Source: Paulinella micropora
Lineage: Eukaryota > Cercozoa > Imbricatea > Euglyphida
Direction of reading: 5' to 3'
Length of the DNA: 46,176 nt
Assembly (NCBI GenBank): GCA_009731375.1
Contig: BJOX01000097.1
Span: 434,629-480,804, forward strand
Shown: positions 1-13,870 of the stretch, in pieces
Layout: the number at the start of each line of letters is the position of its first letter
Numbering within the stretch: position 1 is the first letter of the stretch
Notes under the pieces: generated by a model
The model's database searches: none
Told to the model about the DNA's origin: nothing
Seen by the model: only the letters and a program-made list of their open reading frames with translations
Program-made: the position numbers and the translations under genes

Positions 1-684
<684 letters not shown>

Positions 685-723
685 CTACGTGAAAGACAGA
701 CATCAGCATAAGCAAGACGACAG
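685..723 (+). CDS. SEC8: candidate SEC8 exon a (39 nt)
   Basis: The segment follows TTAG and is followed by GTCATT. Read after one base that completes the previous codon, it gives YVKDRHQHKQDD and leaves AG for the next exon. That phase fits the candidate exon at 1535. Two partial copies lie upstream at 86-117 and 386-417. The charged, helical composition suits the N-terminal coiled coil of an exocyst subunit, but I cannot align it with confidence. Confidence 0.45.
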
Positions 724-1534
724 GTCATTCAGTCTCTTATACATACATACATACATACATACATACATACATACATGCATACATAAATACATGCATGCAT
801 ACATACATACATACATACATACATGCATACATACACACATACATACATACATACATACATACATACATACATACATACACGTAAATACATACATACATAC
901 ATACATACATACATACATACACACATGCATGCATACATACATACATTGCATACATTGCATACATACATGCATGCATGTACATACATACATACATACATGC
1001 ATGCATGCATGCATGCATGCATGCATATGCATGCATGCATGCATGCATACATACATACATACATAAATACATACATACATACATACATACATACATACAT
1101 ACATACATACATAGATACATACATACATACACACATACATACATACATACATACATACATACATACATACACGCATGCATGCATTCATACATACATAGAT
1201 ACATAGATACATAGATACATACATACATACATGCATACATGCATACATGCATACATGCATACATACATACATGCATACATGCATACATACATACATGCAT
1301 ACATAAATACATGCATACATGCATACATACGTGCGTACAAGCATGCATGTGTTGTGGGTGAGTGAGTGAGTGAGTGAGTGAGTGAGTGAGTGAGTGAGTG
1401 AGTGAGTAAATAAGGGAGTGAATGAGTAAGGGAGTAGTGGTATGCATGCATGTATGTGTGTATGTATGTATGTATGTATGTATGTATGTATGTACATGTA
1501 TGTATGTATGTATGTATGTATGTATGTGTTTTAG
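724..1534. repeat. ACAT/GCAT, GAGT and ATGT microsatellites
   Basis: ACAT with GCAT interruptions spans about 738-1335, (GAGT)n about 1356-1408, and (ATGT)n 1450-1528. The strand changes from ACAT to ATGT across the GAGT block, so the flanks are complementary and could pair. No gene is seen. Confidence 0.85.
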
Positions 1535-1564
1535 CTCTAAGAACGTGCCACTGATGTCCCGCAA
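1535..1564 (+). CDS. SEC8: candidate SEC8 exon b (30 nt)
   Basis: It is preceded by GTTTTAG at the end of an ATGT tract and ends before GTCACC, a weak donor next to a C run. In phase with exon a it reads SKNVPLMSR and leaves AA. The phase matches both the candidate exon at 3105 and the one at 5201. The peptide is too short for a family match, so support comes from the splice motifs and the phase. Confidence 0.35.
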
Positions 1565-1680
1565 GTCACCCCCCCCCCCTTTCTCTCTCAAGCCTTTCGA
1601 ATCCTCTCTCCCTCCCTTTCCCTCTCTCTCCGTCCGTGCATCCCTCCCTCCCTTCCTCCCTCGCTCACTCACTACATAAA

Positions 1681-1716
<36 letters not shown>

Positions 1717-1830
1717 CGTATATATATGTATATATATATACATATATATATATATGTATATATATATACATACATATACATACTATATATACATATATAT
1801 ATATATATACAGAATATATACATATATACA

Positions 1831-1864
<34 letters not shown>

Positions 1865-1874
1865 GTACCTATCT

Positions 1875-1905
<31 letters not shown>

Positions 1906-1919
1906 TATCTGTCTATCTG

Positions 1920-1986
<67 letters not shown>
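1565..1986. repeat. C run, CT, TA and TATC tracts
   Basis: A poly-C run at 1569-1579 is followed by a CT/CCT-rich stretch to 1700, alternating TA with TATA-type variants to 1860, CATC and then TATC to 1986. No gene is seen. Confidence 0.8.
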
Positions 1987-2139
1987 CCTGGTACTAGGGA
2001 GGTTTGGTATCGCCTGTATCAGTCCCTTCCGTGCAAACATCACGGCTTAGCTGGGCATCGGGTTAATACTTTACGCACAGACTTCCTTGGTTGACGAAAT
2101 GAGAAGCTCCTTTTTTCTGACATTAGTCGATATCTCATC
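1987..2139 (+). mobile_element. family B element, 5'-truncated copy 1
   Basis: These are the last 150 or so bases of family B, from CCTGGTACTAGGG to GATATCTCATC. TATC lies on the left. On the right it joins directly to the complete copy at 2140 with no microsatellite between, the same head-to-tail arrangement as the two family-A copies. Confidence 0.8.
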
Positions 2140-2687
2140 CAGTTGATCTAATCACTTACTCCACGGAGTGAACCAAGGCCACTTGAGGTGTCACTGACCC
2201 TCCCTTGGGCTTGGTTTTTTTGAAATGGGTGCCATCTGTCGACAGACAGAGAATTAGGGGATGGTGTGGGTGTGCTGGGCCCGTGGTGGGGTGCCTTATG
2301 TGTGCCTAGCCATACGCCTATAAGTCACATGCCGAAATAGCGACGGGAAGCACAATCCTGTTCCCTCAGGGTGCCCTTTCTCGCTTGTTGAGCCCGGAAT
2401 AAAACCCACAGTGCTCTGTCGGTTTATACTAGACTGTCGAACAGTCTCGAAACTCCATCTGCTTACTGGGTCCTCTGTCATGGAGGTGGGAGCTCGTTCT
2501 GCAAGGGGCGCTTATGGAACGAGCCCTGGCCCCGCCTGGTACTAGGGAGGTTTGGTATCGCCTGTATCAGTCCCTTCCGTGCAAACATCACGGCTTAGCT
2601 GGGCATCGGGTTAATACTTTACGCACAGACTTCCTTGGTTGACGAAATGAGAAGCTCCTTTTTTCTGACATTAGTCGATATCTCATC
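2140..2687 (+). mobile_element. family B non-autonomous element, near full length
   Basis: About 540 bases, ending GTCGATATCTCATC next to TATC. The 5' boundary (TCACTTACTCCACG, about 2151) is shared with the copy at 7251, which suggests a true element end. There is no credible coding frame. Internal dyads: AACCAAGGCC at 2171-2180 with GGGCTTGGTT at 2207-2216, TCTGTCGACAGA at 2235-2246, and AGACTGT-CGA-ACAGTCT at 2431-2447. The last 12 bases match family A, so A's enzymes probably move it. It could instead be the 3' UTR of an unseen autonomous element. Confidence 0.7.
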
Positions 2688-2738
2688 TATCTATCTATCT
2701 ATCTCTCTCTCTCTCTCTCCCTCTCTCTCTCTCTCTCC

Positions 2739-2778
<40 letters not shown>

Positions 2779-2780
2779 GT

Positions 2781-2827
<47 letters not shown>

Positions 2828-2945
2828 TTCTTCCCTCACTCGCTCACTCGTCACATTCATGCATGCGTCTCACCCACTCATCAAATATGCCCTTACTACG
2901 TTTCAACTCAAATCGCCCTACTTACCTATCTCTCTATCTATCCTC
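2688..2945. repeat. CT and TA tracts plus short unique stretch
   Basis: TATC, CT and TA run to about 2824. The remaining 120 bases up to the family-C element are low in repeats and show no supported exon. Confidence 0.7.
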
Positions 2946-3090
2946 TTTATCGGTCACCTCCACAAAATGCGGTCAGGTTACCGATAAAACTTCATACGCG
3001 GCGCGCCAAGTTTGACGTGTTTTGCGGGCTCGCCGGCCCGGCTCCGGCTCGCCCGCAAAACACGTCAAATTTGTGGCTAGCCGCATAATA
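2946..3090 (+). mobile_element. family C palindromic element, copy 1
   Basis: A GC-rich element of about 145 bases with two nested foldbacks. The first is TTTATCGGT paired with ACCGATAAA. The second is GACGTGTTTTGCGGGC (3014-3029), perfectly paired with GCCCGCAAAACACGTC (3051-3066) around a GCC/GGC-rich loop. It has no coding capacity. The base composition contrasts sharply with the AT- and TATC-rich surroundings. A small foldback or MITE-like transposon is the likeliest reading. Confidence 0.7.
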
Positions 3091-3104
3091 TACTATTTCT
3101 GTAG

Positions 3105-3203
3105 GTCAGTCAAATTGTCCATATCGGCGCAGCTTTCGGCAGCCCCAGACCTGAGTTCCCCTACTTCAGCCACAGCTACGTCAACAACTACAACAACCAA
3201 CGG
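3105..3203 (+). CDS. SEC8: candidate SEC8 exon c (99 nt), Ser/Thr-rich
   Basis: It follows TTTCTGTAG and ends before GTCAAG. In the phase set by exon b it reads SVKLSISAQLSAAPDL and then a Ser/Thr-rich run, and it leaves GG, which fits exon d at 5201. A second frame is open as well, so the coding frame is not certain. It lies between two opposed family-C elements (2946-3090 and 3229-3368). Degraded copies of its 3' half occur downstream near 3392-3430 and 3880-3918, the same pattern as the better exons. Confidence 0.35.
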
Positions 3204-3228
3204 GTCAAGAAGATGAAAATAATATGTT

Positions 3229-3368
3229 ATGCGGCTAGCCACAAATTTGGCGGGTTTTGCGGGCGAGCCGGGCCGCGCCGGCGAGCCCCGCCAAATACGT
3301 CAAATTTGGCTTGCCGCGTATGCAGTTTTGTCTGTAAGCTGAACGCATTTTGTGGCGGTGACCGATAG
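3229..3368 (-). mobile_element. family C palindromic element, copy 2, inverted
   Basis: It is the reverse complement of copy 1 with several substitutions and one damaged stem (CGCCAAATACGTC). With copy 1 it brackets the candidate exon at 3105 as a larger inverted repeat. Confidence 0.7.
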
Positions 3369-3479
3369 TATGTCTATACATATACACATCTAGCAACTCC
3401 AGACGGTAGCTTACTTACTTCAACAACAAACGGGTCAAGAATAATGATAATTTGCCGATACATATCTACATAATGCAAG

Positions 3480-3850
3480 AATTAATATTTCTTGTCAACA
3501 AAGTCGCCGTTATTGCGAATTCGTAAATAATTAATATTTCTTTTCAACAAAGTCGCCGTTCTTGCGGATTCACAAAAAAGGAAATCCCTTCTTCCGTCCG
3601 CAATATCATTAATTCTACCGTATCACACATGGAAAATAATATTTCTTTTCAACAAATTCGCCGTTATTGCGGATTCGCAAAAAGGAAATCTCTTCTTTCC
3701 GTCCGCAATATCATTAATTCTACTGTATCACACTTGGAAAATAATATTTCTTTTCAACAAATTCGCCGTTATTGCGGATTCGCAAAAAGGAAATCTCTTC
3801 TTTCCGTCCGCAATATCATTAATTCTATCGTACCACCTATGGAAAATACA
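3480..3850 (+). repeat. 105-bp tandem repeat, three units and a partial one
   Basis: Units are spaced 105 bases apart (shared AACAA at 3546, 3651, 3756), with a shortened first unit 49 bases earlier. The spacing equals 35 codons, and the last two units are open in one frame (ENNISFQQIRRYCGFAKRKS and so on). The first units contain indels that break this frame. No splice sites or start suggest that it is translated. Confidence 0.8.
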
Positions 3851-4202
<352 letters not shown>

Positions 4203-4346
4203 TTTTATCGGTCGCCTTCACAAAATGTAACCAGGTTACCGATAAAACTACATATGCGGCGCGCCAAATTTGGCGTGTTTTGCGGGCTCGCCGGCCCGGC
4301 CCGGCTCGCCCGCAAAACACGTCGGATTTGTGGCTAGCCGCATTAT
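4203..4346 (+). mobile_element. family C palindromic element, copy 3
   Basis: Same structure as copy 1, with both foldbacks recognisable, ending GGCTAGCCGCATTAT. It lies between the gap after (TTG)n and the orphan exon candidate at 4379. Confidence 0.75.
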
Positions 4347-4378
4347 ATACGATACTCTCTACTTTCTCTGACTTGTAG

Positions 4379-4462
4379 GTGTCATTACGGCGTATGCGGT
4401 CCTACCGTCTCCCACAGCGTGCTAACCTAGCCTCCCAGTTCATCGTCACTGTCACCGTGGAG
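4379..4462 (+). CDS. orphan exon candidate (84 nt), not in phase with the chain
   Basis: The segment has good splice signals on both sides (CTTGTAG before, GTAGAG after) and exactly 28 open codons in one frame, starting VSLRRMRSYRLPQ and ending FIVTVTVE. The other two frames contain stops. It starts and ends in phase 0, so it cannot be inserted between the neighbouring SEC8 candidates, whose phase is 2, without a stop. It sits 35 bases after a family-C element. It could be an exon of the same gene with boundaries I misjudge, an alternative exon, or chance. Confidence 0.25.
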
Positions 4463-4682
4463 GTAGAGATAAGAGAGAGGGAAACAGCTACTTCACTAGT
4501 TACCTGCTTACCTAATCTGTCTGCATGCCAAAAAATCTACTAGCCTGCCTACCTACCTACTGACCATCTCTCTCTCTCTCTCTCTCTCTCTTTCTTACTT
4601 TCTTTCTTTCTTTCTTTCTTCTTTCTTTCTTTCTTTCTTTCTTCATTCTTTCTTTCATTCTTTCTTTCATTCTTTCTTTCAT

Positions 4683-4756
<74 letters not shown>

Positions 4757-4817
4757 TTCCTTCCTTCCTTCCTTCCTTCCTTTCTTTCTTCCTTCCTTCC
4801 TTCCTTCCTTCCTTCCT

Positions 4818-4877
<60 letters not shown>

Positions 4878-4909
4878 TCCTTCCTTCCTTCCTTCCTTCC
4901 TTCTTTCTG

Positions 4910-4941
<32 letters not shown>

Positions 4942-4988
4942 TTTTCTTTTTTTGTTTCTTTCTTTGTTTCTTTCTCTGTTTCTTTCTT

Positions 4989-5032
<44 letters not shown>

Positions 5033-5200
5033 AAAAACAAACAAAAAAACAAAACAAAACAAAAAAAACGTAGAAAGGGACCAATACAGGACAAAAAAAA
5101 ACCAAGCAAGCAAAGAAATGACGAATTTATCTGATTATCTGTCTATGACTGCGTCAGGGTGTTAATCCTTTAACCTCACCTCTGATGTCCCCATCTGTAG
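4463..5200. repeat. CTTT/CCTT tract and unique edges
   Basis: About 100 bases of unique sequence are followed by CT and then CTTT with blocks of CCTT (4590-5030). Then come an A-rich stretch and about 100 unique bases that lead into the exon at 5201. Confidence 0.8.
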
Positions 5201-5224
5201 TTCCAACCGCGCCATCTACGCCCG
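5201..5224 (+). CDS. SEC8: candidate SEC8 exon d (24 nt)
   Basis: This micro-exon has a strong acceptor (CATCTGTAG) and a strong donor (GTATGT). In phase 2 it reads SNRAIYA and leaves CG, which the first base of the exon at 6642 completes. The short peptide resembles the small polar helix that precedes the TKQY region in exocyst subunits, but the match is weak. It stands in about 100 bases of non-repetitive DNA between a CTTT tract and a GATA/TATC hairpin. Confidence 0.45.
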
Positions 5225-5249
5225 GTATGTTCCATAGATAGATAGATAT

Positions 5250-5283
<34 letters not shown>

Positions 5284-5290
5284 CGATAGA

Positions 5291-5372
<82 letters not shown>

Positions 5373-5417
5373 CCTACCTACCTACCTACCTACCTACCTA
5401 CCTACCTACCTACCTAC

Positions 5418-5503
<86 letters not shown>

Positions 5504-5520
5504 GTCTGTCTGTCTATCTG

Positions 5521-5584
<64 letters not shown>

Positions 5585-6641
5585 CCTACCTATCCGGTTA
5601 TATCCGGTTATATCTCCAACTGCTACTGCACCAGCTACCTCGTGTATGTATGTATGTATATGTATATATGTATGTATGTATGTATGTATGCATGCATGCA
5701 TGTATGCATGCATGTATTGTATGTATGTATGTATGTATGTATGTATGTATGTATGTACGTACGTACGTACGTACGACGTACGTACGTACGTATGGTACGT
5801 ACGTATGTATGTATGTATGTATGTATGTATGTATGTACGTATGTATGTACGTACGTATGTACGTATGTATGTATGTATATGTATGCATGTAAAAATTTTA
5901 TGTATGTATGTATGTATGTATGTATGCATATAAAAATTTTATGTATGTATGTATGTATGTATGTATGTATGTATGGTATGTATGGTATGTATGTATGGTA
6001 TGTATGGTATTTATGTATGTATGGTATGTATGTTATGTATGTATGTATGTATGTATGTATGTATGTATGTATGTATGTATGTATGTTATGTATGAATGTA
6101 TGTATGTATGTATGTATGTATATATGTATATGTATGTATGTATGTATGTATGCATGTATGTTTGTTTGTATGTATGGTATGTATGGTATGTATGGTATGC
6201 ATGGTATGCATGGTATGTATGGTATGTATGGTATGTATGGTATGTATGTATGTATGTGTGGTTGTGTGGTTGTATGTTTGTATGTATGTATGTATGTATG
6301 TATGTATGTTTGTATGTTTGTATGTTTGTATGTTTGTATGTTTGTATGTATGTATGTATGTATGTATGTATGTATGTATGTATATATGTGTTTATGTATG
6401 TATGTATGTATGTATGTATGTATGTATGTCAAGTCGCTCTCGTTTCTCCTTGCTCTTTCAAGAAACATACATACATACATACATACATACATACATACAC
6501 ATACATACATACATACATACATACATACATACACATATGTATGTTAGGTCGTTCTCGCTTTTCCTTGCGCTTTCAACAAAACATACATACATACATACAT
6601 ACATGCATACATACGTACATACATACACACATGTATGTTAG
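5225..6641. repeat. GATA/TATC hairpin, TACC, ATGT tracts and two exon echoes
   Basis: (GATA)n at 5235-5285 turns into (TATC)n through GATATC near 5289, giving a head-to-head hairpin. TACC and TATC follow to 5585, then a 50-base unique piece at 5593-5643. ATGT with ACGT, GGTATGTAT and TTTG variants continues to 6429. Echoes of exon 6642 are at 6430-6463 and 6547-6583 within ATGT/ACAT tracts that again change strand. Confidence 0.85.
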
Positions 6642-6705
6642 GTCGTTCTCGCTTTTCCTTACGCTTTCAACAAAACAATATGTTCTCACCATTCAAAGAG
6701 CGTAC
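6642..6705 (+). CDS. SEC8: SEC8 exon (64 nt) with the TKQY motif
   Basis: It follows ATGTTAG and reads [20 protein letters not shown] in the phase set by exon d. The segment [14 protein letters not shown] aligns with the remembered SEC8 region around ASKHYLSA. It ends before GTTTCT, where the downstream copies have GTATCT. Upstream echoes (6430-6463 and 6547-6583) keep only its 5' part. Five downstream echoes keep only its 3' part. It ends in phase 0, but the next exon at 8472 fits best in phase 1, so either the donor is elsewhere or a small exon is missing between them. Confidence 0.6.
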
Positions 6706-7094
<389 letters not shown>

Positions 7095-7096
<2 letters not shown>

Positions 7097-7162
7097 CAAA
7101 TTATTGTTTGATGTGAAACTGCGTTCCTTTGCAAGGACTACATTCCTTTGCGACATCTCATC
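7095..7162 (+). mobile_element. family A, 5'-truncated 3' end (68 bp)
   Basis: It matches the last 68 bases of family A, from ACAAATTATTGTTTGATGTG to GACATCTCATC, with TATC on both sides. Extreme 5' truncation is typical of target-primed reverse transcription. It is in the same orientation as the full copies, and a SEC8 exon echo follows at 7167. Confidence 0.85.
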
Positions 7163-7250
7163 TATCTTTCAACAAAACAATATGTTCTCACCCTTCAAAG
7201 AGCGTACGTATTTATTTATCTATCTATCTATCTACCTATCTATCTATCTC
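7163..7250. repeat. echo of exon 6642 between two retroelements
   Basis: An echo at 7167-7209 (CAACAAAACAATATGTTCTC and on to the donor) lies between the family-A fragment and family B, followed by a short TATC stretch. Confidence 0.8.
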
Positions 7251-8471
<1,221 letters not shown>

Positions 8472-8514
8472 TCTCCACCCTGTCTCGGGAGGACGCCGCC
8501 ACGGGCCCAGATGG
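8472..8514 (+). CDS. SEC8: SEC8 exon (43 nt)
   Basis: It follows CTCTCATAG and ends before GTATTC, where a long CTTT tract begins. Read in phase 1 it gives STLSREDAATGPD and leaves GG, which joins in frame to the exon at 17754 across 9.2 kb of repeats and two retrotransposon copies. The composition and place match the loop between two helices in SEC8 after the TKQY region. The upstream junction is not resolved in phase. It is GC-rich, unlike its surroundings. Confidence 0.55.
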
Positions 8515-10094
<1,580 letters not shown>

Positions 10095-10212
10095 NNNNNN
10101 NNNNNNNNNNNNNNNNNNNNNNNNNNNNNNNNNNNNNNNNNNNNNNNNNNNNNNNNNNNNNNNNNNNNNNNNNNNNNNNNNNNNNNNNNNNNNNNNNNNN
10201 NNNNNNNNNNNN

Positions 10213-13200
10213 ACATACTCCCCATTTGTCCATCGGACAAGAAGTGCCCCGAAAGAACCAACCGAAAGAAGAAAACGCCTGGTATTGCCGTCAACACCAA
10301 GCGAATGGAAAGGCATTGAAGAAGAACTCCAATCCGCACTCCCTCTCATCCTCCCCTCCTCTCTCATCAAACGCTTGTCGTGTGACGAAGCAGTAGCGAA
10401 ATTTGAAAGATATCTCTACGACTTCATATCACAACGGGTACCTCAAACAAAAACACAAGAACAAACTCATGAGCGCAAAAACCGCCACGTAACCCGGCTC
10501 CACACAGAACTCACGCAAAACCGACAACAAAAACTGGTCCAAAAGAGACATCTGCGATAACTCAAAAGGGCAGGTTTGATTCCAGCTGCTGTTGCAAAAA
10601 GCCTGCAAAAAACTTGGCGATTATTATTGAAAACCGGTAACCGCCTCCGCCGTCGTCTCAAGGAAGCAACTTTAACCTCCGCTCAACGACAAGCTAATAC
10701 ACGCTTCCGATCTGACCCTCATACGTTTGCCAAAAATCTGTTTCATCCCCCCTCAACCCAAACCACTTGCTCCCTATCCAAAGAAGACTGCGATTCCTAC
10801 TTTCCCAACCTATACAAAGACGCTAATCGTGAACAAACCTACGTGCCCTTACCTGAGATGATTCGCCCACCTCTACCAACTGTCCCCTTTGACCTCAAAC
10901 CACCGTCCTTCTTGGAAACCAAAAGATCTGTGCTTGCTAAGCGTAATGGTGCAGCCCCTGGCAGAGATGGTATTAGCTACCTTGTTTACAAGAGACTTCC
11001 CACCGCTTTATTTTTCTTACACAAACTCATTGTCAAGTGTTGGACAACTGATGTTGCTAACAGCTGGGCCCAAGCTGCTATCTCCCTCCTTCATAAAGAC
11101 GGCGATCAACTTCAGGCCTCAAACTATCGTTCAATTGCTCTGACAAACTGCTCGGGTAAGGTATTTTTCTCTCTGTGGTCAAAACGACTGGAGAGTTTTT
11201 TACTGGATAACAAATACTTTGACAGAGCAAAACAGAAGGGTTTCCTCCGTAACGTTGCAGGATGCCCCGAACACATTGCTACCACAAAGGCTACCATCAG
11301 AAATGCAAAAGATCACTATCGCCAACTGGTCATAGCATGGATTGACCTAAAAAACGCTTTTGGAAGCTTAAATCACAACTTGATCCAGTTTGCTCTCTGG
11401 TGGTACCACGTGCCCCCTATGTTTGCACGCATAATCTTCTTACATTACGAACTCTTCGTAGCCACAATCGAAGGGAAAGAATGGTCGTCAGAACCCTTTG
11501 TTTTTGCTGTGGGCGTCTTTCAAGGATGCTGCATCTCTCCTCTCCTTTTCAATATAGTTTTCAATTTACTACTTGACCTCCTATCATCCTTGACCAAAAA
11601 CAACGGATACCACTTCAAACACAAAAACTCAACGGATGAAATAATCGTGCACGAAGCTGCCTATGCTGACGACCTCAAACTACACAGCCGATCCACGAAA
11701 CACTGTCAATCGTCCATCAACATGATAGACAAATTTCTGACATGGACCGGAACAATGGCCGCGAAACCGCCCAAACGCAAAAGCCTTGCTTTCAAATATT
11801 GGACTAAAGCCGATGACCGCAAGGGTCTCAAACGATTAATGCCGTTATCGTTCCCACCTTTCGACCCCGCCCTTACTATTACTGGCAAACCAATTGACTT
11901 CATCGCTGACAAGCCTTTCAAAGACCTCGGATGGATTGTCTACCATGACCTCAGCGAAAACGAACAACGAGCAGAAATCCAAAAGAAGTTCATTCTATCT
12001 ATGCAAGCCATCGATAGCTGCTCGATCAATGGTTTTATGAAACTTTGGCTCTACCAACATTATGCTGTCCAGTCACTTGCCTGGCCATTTCTCATTTATG
12101 ACCTCTGCTTATCTTTCGCCAAAACCCTTGAAAAAATTGCGACCCGCTTCCTCAAAAAATGGGCCAATATCTACAAAAGAGCTCTGGTCTCTTGCCTTTA
12201 CCGCCCACGCTCGAAATTCGGTCTACAGCTCCAGTCCATCGTCTCTTTTTACCAGCGACTTCAAATCAACCGTGCTCAAATGCTGAAGTACTGCCCAGAT
12301 AAACACCTCTCGTCCATCTATGCGATGAACCTGACGAAACACGAAACGTTTCGAACTATCTGGAAAAGCAGAGCCTGTGCTCGAAAAGCTTGAGGAACAA
12401 GTTGATTTTGAACTCAAACATCGAGGCCAATCCGATCATCTCGGACTTGGCCATGGTCGCTACCCAAAAGAACATTCCATCACAGACCGCAAAGACAGGA
12501 TTTTAGAATTAGCTGCTGAGACAATACTTGAGACAACCACAGTGCATGATATGGACAAAGCCATGCAAGGGTGCTTTCTTCGTTTTGAAGACGCATGCCC
12601 CTTTGACCTCTCCTGGACTCGCCTCATCGGAACCCGTAATCCCCGTTTAATTTCTTGGGTCATCAACGCAAGCACAAACTCGGTTATTACCCCCGACCTT
12701 AGACGTCTGTGGGGAATCATTCCCAACAACAAGTGTGCCCTCTGTTCTGATCAAGCACATTTATCTCACATCCTCTCCGGTTGCCATGTTGCCCTCAAAC
12801 AAGGCCGTTATACCTGGCGTCACGACTCTGTGCTCTGCACTATTGAAGCTCCCCTTCAAAAACACATCGAGAGCCATAACAAACGCTCCCCTATAGACCA
12901 AAATGAATCAAAGTCTATGTTTGTGAAAGAGGGCGAGCAGAAGCCTAAGAGACAGTCATTTCATCGACCATCCCTGCTTGACACTGCAAACGATTGGCAA
13001 CTCCAAACCCAATACACCGGTTCTGAGCAAGCCTTTCCTGTCCACATTTGTGTCACTGACCTCCGCCCCGATATCGTTGTCTGGTCACTGTCTACCAAGA
13101 TATGTATTCTGATCGAGCTAACGTGCCCGGTCGAGGAAAACATCCTTGACGCACGAGCCTACAAGACCAACCGATACAACAAGCTCAAATCTCAAATCGA

Positions 13201-13438
13201 GGACAACGGATGGACCTGCCACCTTCGACCAATCGAATGCGGGGCTCGCGGCATGGTATCGTTCTCTGTTCATCGATGTTTCCGCGCCTTGGGTTTTTCC
13301 CATCCCCAATCCAAATCCCTTTGCTTCAAGCTATCCTCCTGCGTAGCTCGTTGCTCTTTTGCGATTTATCGCTCCTGTGCAGTCAAAAATTGGACTAATC
13401 TTCCTCTAGTCCGTATTGGTGACTGCATTCCATCATAG
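10213..13438 (+). pseudogene. broken RT-endonuclease frame of family A copy 1
   Basis: The frame matches copy 2 with two disabling changes: a TAA stop at 10558-10560, where copy 2 has an Asp codon, and a one-base insertion near 12366 that shifts the frame until the rest continues in the frame of 12377-13438. A six-base insertion near 10440 adds two codons without harm. The RT motifs (YADD near 11662), the knuckle near 12734 and the endonuclease near 13064 are still legible. The element is probably dead but recent. Confidence 0.85.
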
Positions 13439-13753
13439 CCGTCCAGTGTTGCATAGCCCGGGCTAGGTCCCTGCGGGGGTTTAGGCCTCATACAATGTCA
13501 TCATTGTAGCTTGCGCAAGCTTACGGTGCTCAAAACACTTGGACTAACGGCTTCCTTTTCTTTCTCTTCTTCCTTATCCTCCCACTCTCCATTCCTAGAT
13601 TGCCTTTTTCTTCAACGTCCTTCCTCCTCTTCTTTTTCCAGAACACAGTCTACCCGTGATTCCCATCCCGGACACATGCACAGTACACAAATTATTGTTT
13701 GATGTGAAACTGCGTTCCTTTGCAAGGACTACATTCCTTTGCGACATCTCATC
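10213..13753 (+). mobile_element. RLE-type non-LTR retrotransposon, family A, copy 1 (5' end in gap)
   Basis: It is collinear with copy 2 from 14117 onward and a few percent different over the first two thirds. The 5' end is lost in the gap at 10095-10212, left of which is (TATC)n. Its 3' end GACATCTCATC is followed directly by the leader of copy 2. It is in the same orientation as the host gene, within the 9.2-kb intron. Confidence 0.9.
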
Positions 13754-13870
13754 CATATGTGACCCCGTCGCGGCGATAAAGCGCGGCAACCAAACCTTTC
13801 TCCTTTTTCTTCTTGGGCTGACAACCCTGGCTTAAACGAAGAGGCTTGCTTCCCCTAAGTTAAGCCGTAA

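Noticed and set aside
3105-3235. Alternative frame through the candidate exon at 3105 (VSQIVHIGAAF and on)
   Set aside because: Open, but it does not fit the phase of the neighbouring candidates. It is kept only as a reason for low confidence in the frame.
5635-6547. Long frames reading MYVCMYVC or IHTYIHTY on both strands
   Set aside because: They are translations of ATGT and ACAT microsatellite. There is no conserved peptide and no splice or start context.
13754-13800. HDV-like self-cleaving ribozyme at the 5' end of family A copy 2, as in R2 elements
   Set aside because: A short GC hairpin (CCG-T-CGC with GCG-CGG) is present, but I could not build the nested P1 and P2 pairings by hand. 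A structural search would be needed.
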